NCBI GenBank assembly: GCA_002478955.1
Contig: DLKK01000075.1
Location: 1 to 14,775 of the forward strand
Direction of reading: 5' to 3'
Length of the DNA: 14,775 nt
From: Treponema sp. UBA7590
GTDB lineage: Bacteria; Spirochaetota; Spirochaetia; Treponematales; Treponemataceae
In this document: positions 13,422-14,775 of the stretch, piece after piece
How positions within the stretch are numbered: the stretch's first letter is position 1
Layout of the letters: each line of letters opens with the position of its first letter
Position numbers and translations under genes: made by a program
Notes under the pieces: model-generated
Told to the model about the DNA's origin: nothing
Seen by the model: the letters and a program-made list of their open reading frames with translations, nothing else
The model's database searches: none

Positions 13422-13545
13422 TTACTGCTTTGCCCACATTTTCAGTATAGCATAAATTTCATATTCCGTCAAAAACGGCATTTCAATGCAATTTCTATAT
13501 TTATTTCTAGACTTACTAGGCAGATATTGGGCAAAATCAAGCCTC
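13422..13545 (-). pseudogene. Out-of-frame 3' continuation of the 13537-13773 gene
   Basis: After the stop at 13537-13539 another minus-strand frame reads LDFAQYLPSKSRNKYRNC, then IEMPFLTEYEIYAILKMW and AKQ before TAA at 13422-13424. It has no start of its own until late. Removing one G of the pair at 13542-13543 joins it to the upstream ORF as TEFELDFAQYLP, giving a protein of about 115 residues whose stop nearly touches the next ATG. Confidence 0.45.
13444..13472 (-). promoter_or_regulatory. Sigma70-like promoter before the 56-residue gene
   Basis: On the minus strand, -35 TTGACG (13467-13472), a 17-bp spacer and -10 TATACT (13444-13449). It lies within the coding-like continuation at 13422-13545, so it could be a chance match. 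Confidence 0.45.
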
Positions 13546-13773
13546 AAACTCCGTTAAATCGACAGGTTCGGAAACTTTTCCATTTTGCACATTCTTAATT
13601 GCAGCATCTATCATATTTAGAACCGGCTGTGAGATTTCAAAAGAAACAGCCAATTCGCGAGACTCAAGTTCAATCTGACCTTCTGCAAATTTTTGAACGT
13701 GATAATATTCATGCTTTGAATTTCTAAAAACAGTTCTTTTTTTCATATCCATCTTTGCGTTAGACAGTTCCAT
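13537..13773 (-). CDS. Small protein of unknown function, probably frameshifted
   Basis: A 78-residue ORF: MELSNAKMDMKKRTVFRN, then EYYHVQKFAEGQIELESREL and a C-terminus KVSEPVDLTEFEA. I do not recognise the family; the size, charge and placement next to another small gene would suit an antitoxin-like or regulatory protein, but nothing proves it. TATAGA stands immediately upstream of the ATG at 13773 and there is no ribosome binding site, so a start at Met8 or Met10 is possible. Coding-like sequence continues in another frame to 13422, so the full gene was probably about 115 residues and is broken, or miscalled, by one base near 13542. Confidence 0.5.
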   Translation of the reverse strand: MELSNAKMDMKKRTVFRNSKHEYYHVQKFAEGQIELESRELAVSFEISQPVLNMIDAAIKNVQNGKVSEPVDLTEFEA

Positions 13774-13883
13774 TGTCTATAGAATACGTCATTTCATTGA
13801 AAAAATTAAGCATTTCCTGTCCCAAAAAACGCTCGTTTTAAAGAACAACTTTTTCCTCCCGAAAGATAAAATCACAGCAAAAT

Positions 13884-14684
13884 CTATACTCTTCTTACCC
13901 TCACCGCCTCGGAAAACGCCTCCACACATTCGGCACGCTCGCGGCTGTTCGGATTCAGGCTTGTTACAACCGCAACGCAGAAAAGCGGCTCCTCCTCGCC
14001 GCTCTCTCCGTCGTAGTCAAGATTGAAGCTGTCCGGCAAGTACAGCTCAAGCTTCTTGGGCGTGTTTGTGTACGGATTCGGGAGCGGAATCCATTCAGAG
14101 CGCGGGGCGTACACATTCTGCTCGCGGCACGGAACAAGAAACACGCCGCACACCTCGCCGCCGACTTTAAGCCCGTTTCCCTTTATGCGAAGCGGACGGT
14201 TCAGATAAACCGTGTTTTTCTCCGCGCTTTCCGCCGCAAGGCTTCTAACTTCTGAAATATAGATTCTTGAGCTTTGCAGCACAATGCGCGATGGCAGAAT
14301 ATTCTTCAGCGCCTTCTCAGCCTCCTTTGACGGCGTGAACGCAAGCCTGAAATGCCCGGAGATTTCAAGCGCGGTCATAAACTGGTCAACGCTTCCCTCC
14401 ACTGAAAAGCCGAGCGTTCCAAGCCCCAGAAGGTCAACCGCAAGCCCCTCCGAAAGCGCATCCCGCGCCGCCTTCGACAAAACATCCGCCGCATACAAAA
14501 GAGTCTCCTCTGAAAGGACAATTCCGCCCTTTTTCGCGCGCGCGGCAAGCTGCTTTGTGGAAGCCACATTCTTCCTGATTTTCCCCACGCATTTTCCAAC
14601 TTTGTTTCCGTCCTTGTCCTTCAAGTTCGACGGATAAACCGAGACAAAAACTTTCCCTTTCGCGCCCTCAAATTCATCTTTCAT
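13884..14684 (-). CDS. HU-like DNA-binding protein with DUF4469-type C-terminal domain
   Basis: A 266-residue protein. Residues about 25-130 resemble the HU/IHF-like fold (IRKNVASTKQLAARAKKGG, then LLGLGTLGFSVEG). Residues about 160-266 resemble the DUF4469 beta-rich domain often attached to it in Treponema and Bacteroidales. Such proteins are thought to bind DNA; their exact role is not established. The ATG at 14684 follows GGAG by a suitable distance. The gene is notably GC-rich (sample lines 48-60 percent) compared with 25-43 percent in its neighbours, which may reflect strong codon bias or a separate origin. The segment 13774-13883 downstream contains only a weak AAAAC/GTTTT hairpin with a T-run that might end transcription. 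Confidence 0.7.
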   Translation of the reverse strand: MKDEFEGAKGKVFVSVYPSNLKDKDGNKVGKCVGKIRKNVASTKQLAARAKKGGIVLSEETLLYAADVLSKAARDALSEGLAVDLLGLGTLGFSVEGSVDQFMTALEISGHFRLAFTPSKEAEKALKNILPSRIVLQSSRIYISEVRSLAAESAEKNTVYLNRPLRIKGNGLKVGGEVCGVFLVPCREQNVYAPRSEWIPLPNPYTNTPKKLELYLPDSFNLDYDGESGEEEPLFCVAVVTSLNPNSRERAECVEAFSEAVRVRRV

Positions 14685-14722
14685 GGCAATTTCTCCGTAA
14701 TTTTTTTATTTTTTAGGGCGAC

Positions 14723-14775
14723 TTTTTGCCTCATTCCACTACGTTGCATTCAGCAAAAAACAGGCTTTTCGGGGT
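14723..14775 (-). repeat. Partial copy of the interspersed-repeat module at the window edge
   Basis: On the minus strand AATGCAACGTAGTGGAATGA aligns with AATGTAACAAAGTGAAATGA at 5641-5660 in copy A. A TTTTTGC/GCAAAAA hairpin (14723-14729, 14753-14759) parallels the one in copy B. It continues beyond the window and sits upstream of the HU-like gene. Confidence 0.5.

Overview
The window most likely comes from a host-associated Treponema-like spirochaete, or a close relative. The clues are a BspA-type LRR_5 surface protein with an FDANGG segment, an HU-like protein with a DUF4469-type C-terminus, a 7TMR-DISM hybrid sensor kinase, moderately low GC, and intergenic DNA full of small palindromes. 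This assignment is inference from gene content; no rRNA or other marker gene is present. By eye it is accessory DNA: toxin-antitoxin loci, a restriction system, gene fragments and interspersed repeats.

Layout. 1-330 is a RelE/ParE-type toxin cut by the window edge. 340-3248 is one membrane hybrid histidine kinase / response regulator / LuxR-HTH gene split into two frames exactly at a 10-G run, a candidate on/off switch. 3493-4015 (minus) is a yefM-yoeB toxin-antitoxin operon with one frameshift in each gene but a well-preserved operator. 4100-6410 is a debris and repeat zone: a 5'-truncated LRR protein, several families of palindromes, a TetR fragment, a RelE fragment fused to a 138-bp repeat, and at 5032-5361 a compact locus that looks like a type I toxin-antitoxin module. 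That module has a 29-residue holin-like peptide, convergent promoters, a shared terminator hairpin and 30-bp inverted repeats forming both RNA leaders. 6499-7299 is an intact short-chain dehydrogenase with its own promoter and terminator. 7300-7894 has no clear gene but holds a degenerate array with a strict 22-nt period.

7895-13179 (minus) is a four-gene LlaJI/McrBC-like restriction-modification operon: two C5-cytosine methyltransferases, an McrB-like AAA+ NTPase and a LlaJI-family nuclease. GC content changes abruptly inside the mcrB-like gene at about 10380. The methyltransferases and the N-terminal domain of the motor protein are about 25-31 percent GC, while the AAA motor and nuclease are about 43 percent, suggesting that the specificity block and the effector block have different origins. 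13250-13773 (minus) holds two small unknown genes, the first apparently frameshifted. 13884-14684 (minus) is a GC-rich HU/DUF4469 DNA-binding protein. A further copy of one repeat module lies at the right edge.

How the parts relate. The restriction operon is a complete-looking defence system. Around it are three toxin-antitoxin remnants and the possible type I module, the usual make-up of a genomic island. Four single-base frameshifts (1679-1688, 3610-3615, 3979-3980, near 13542) could be biological (phase variation, decay) or sequencing indels, and the reader should keep both possibilities open.
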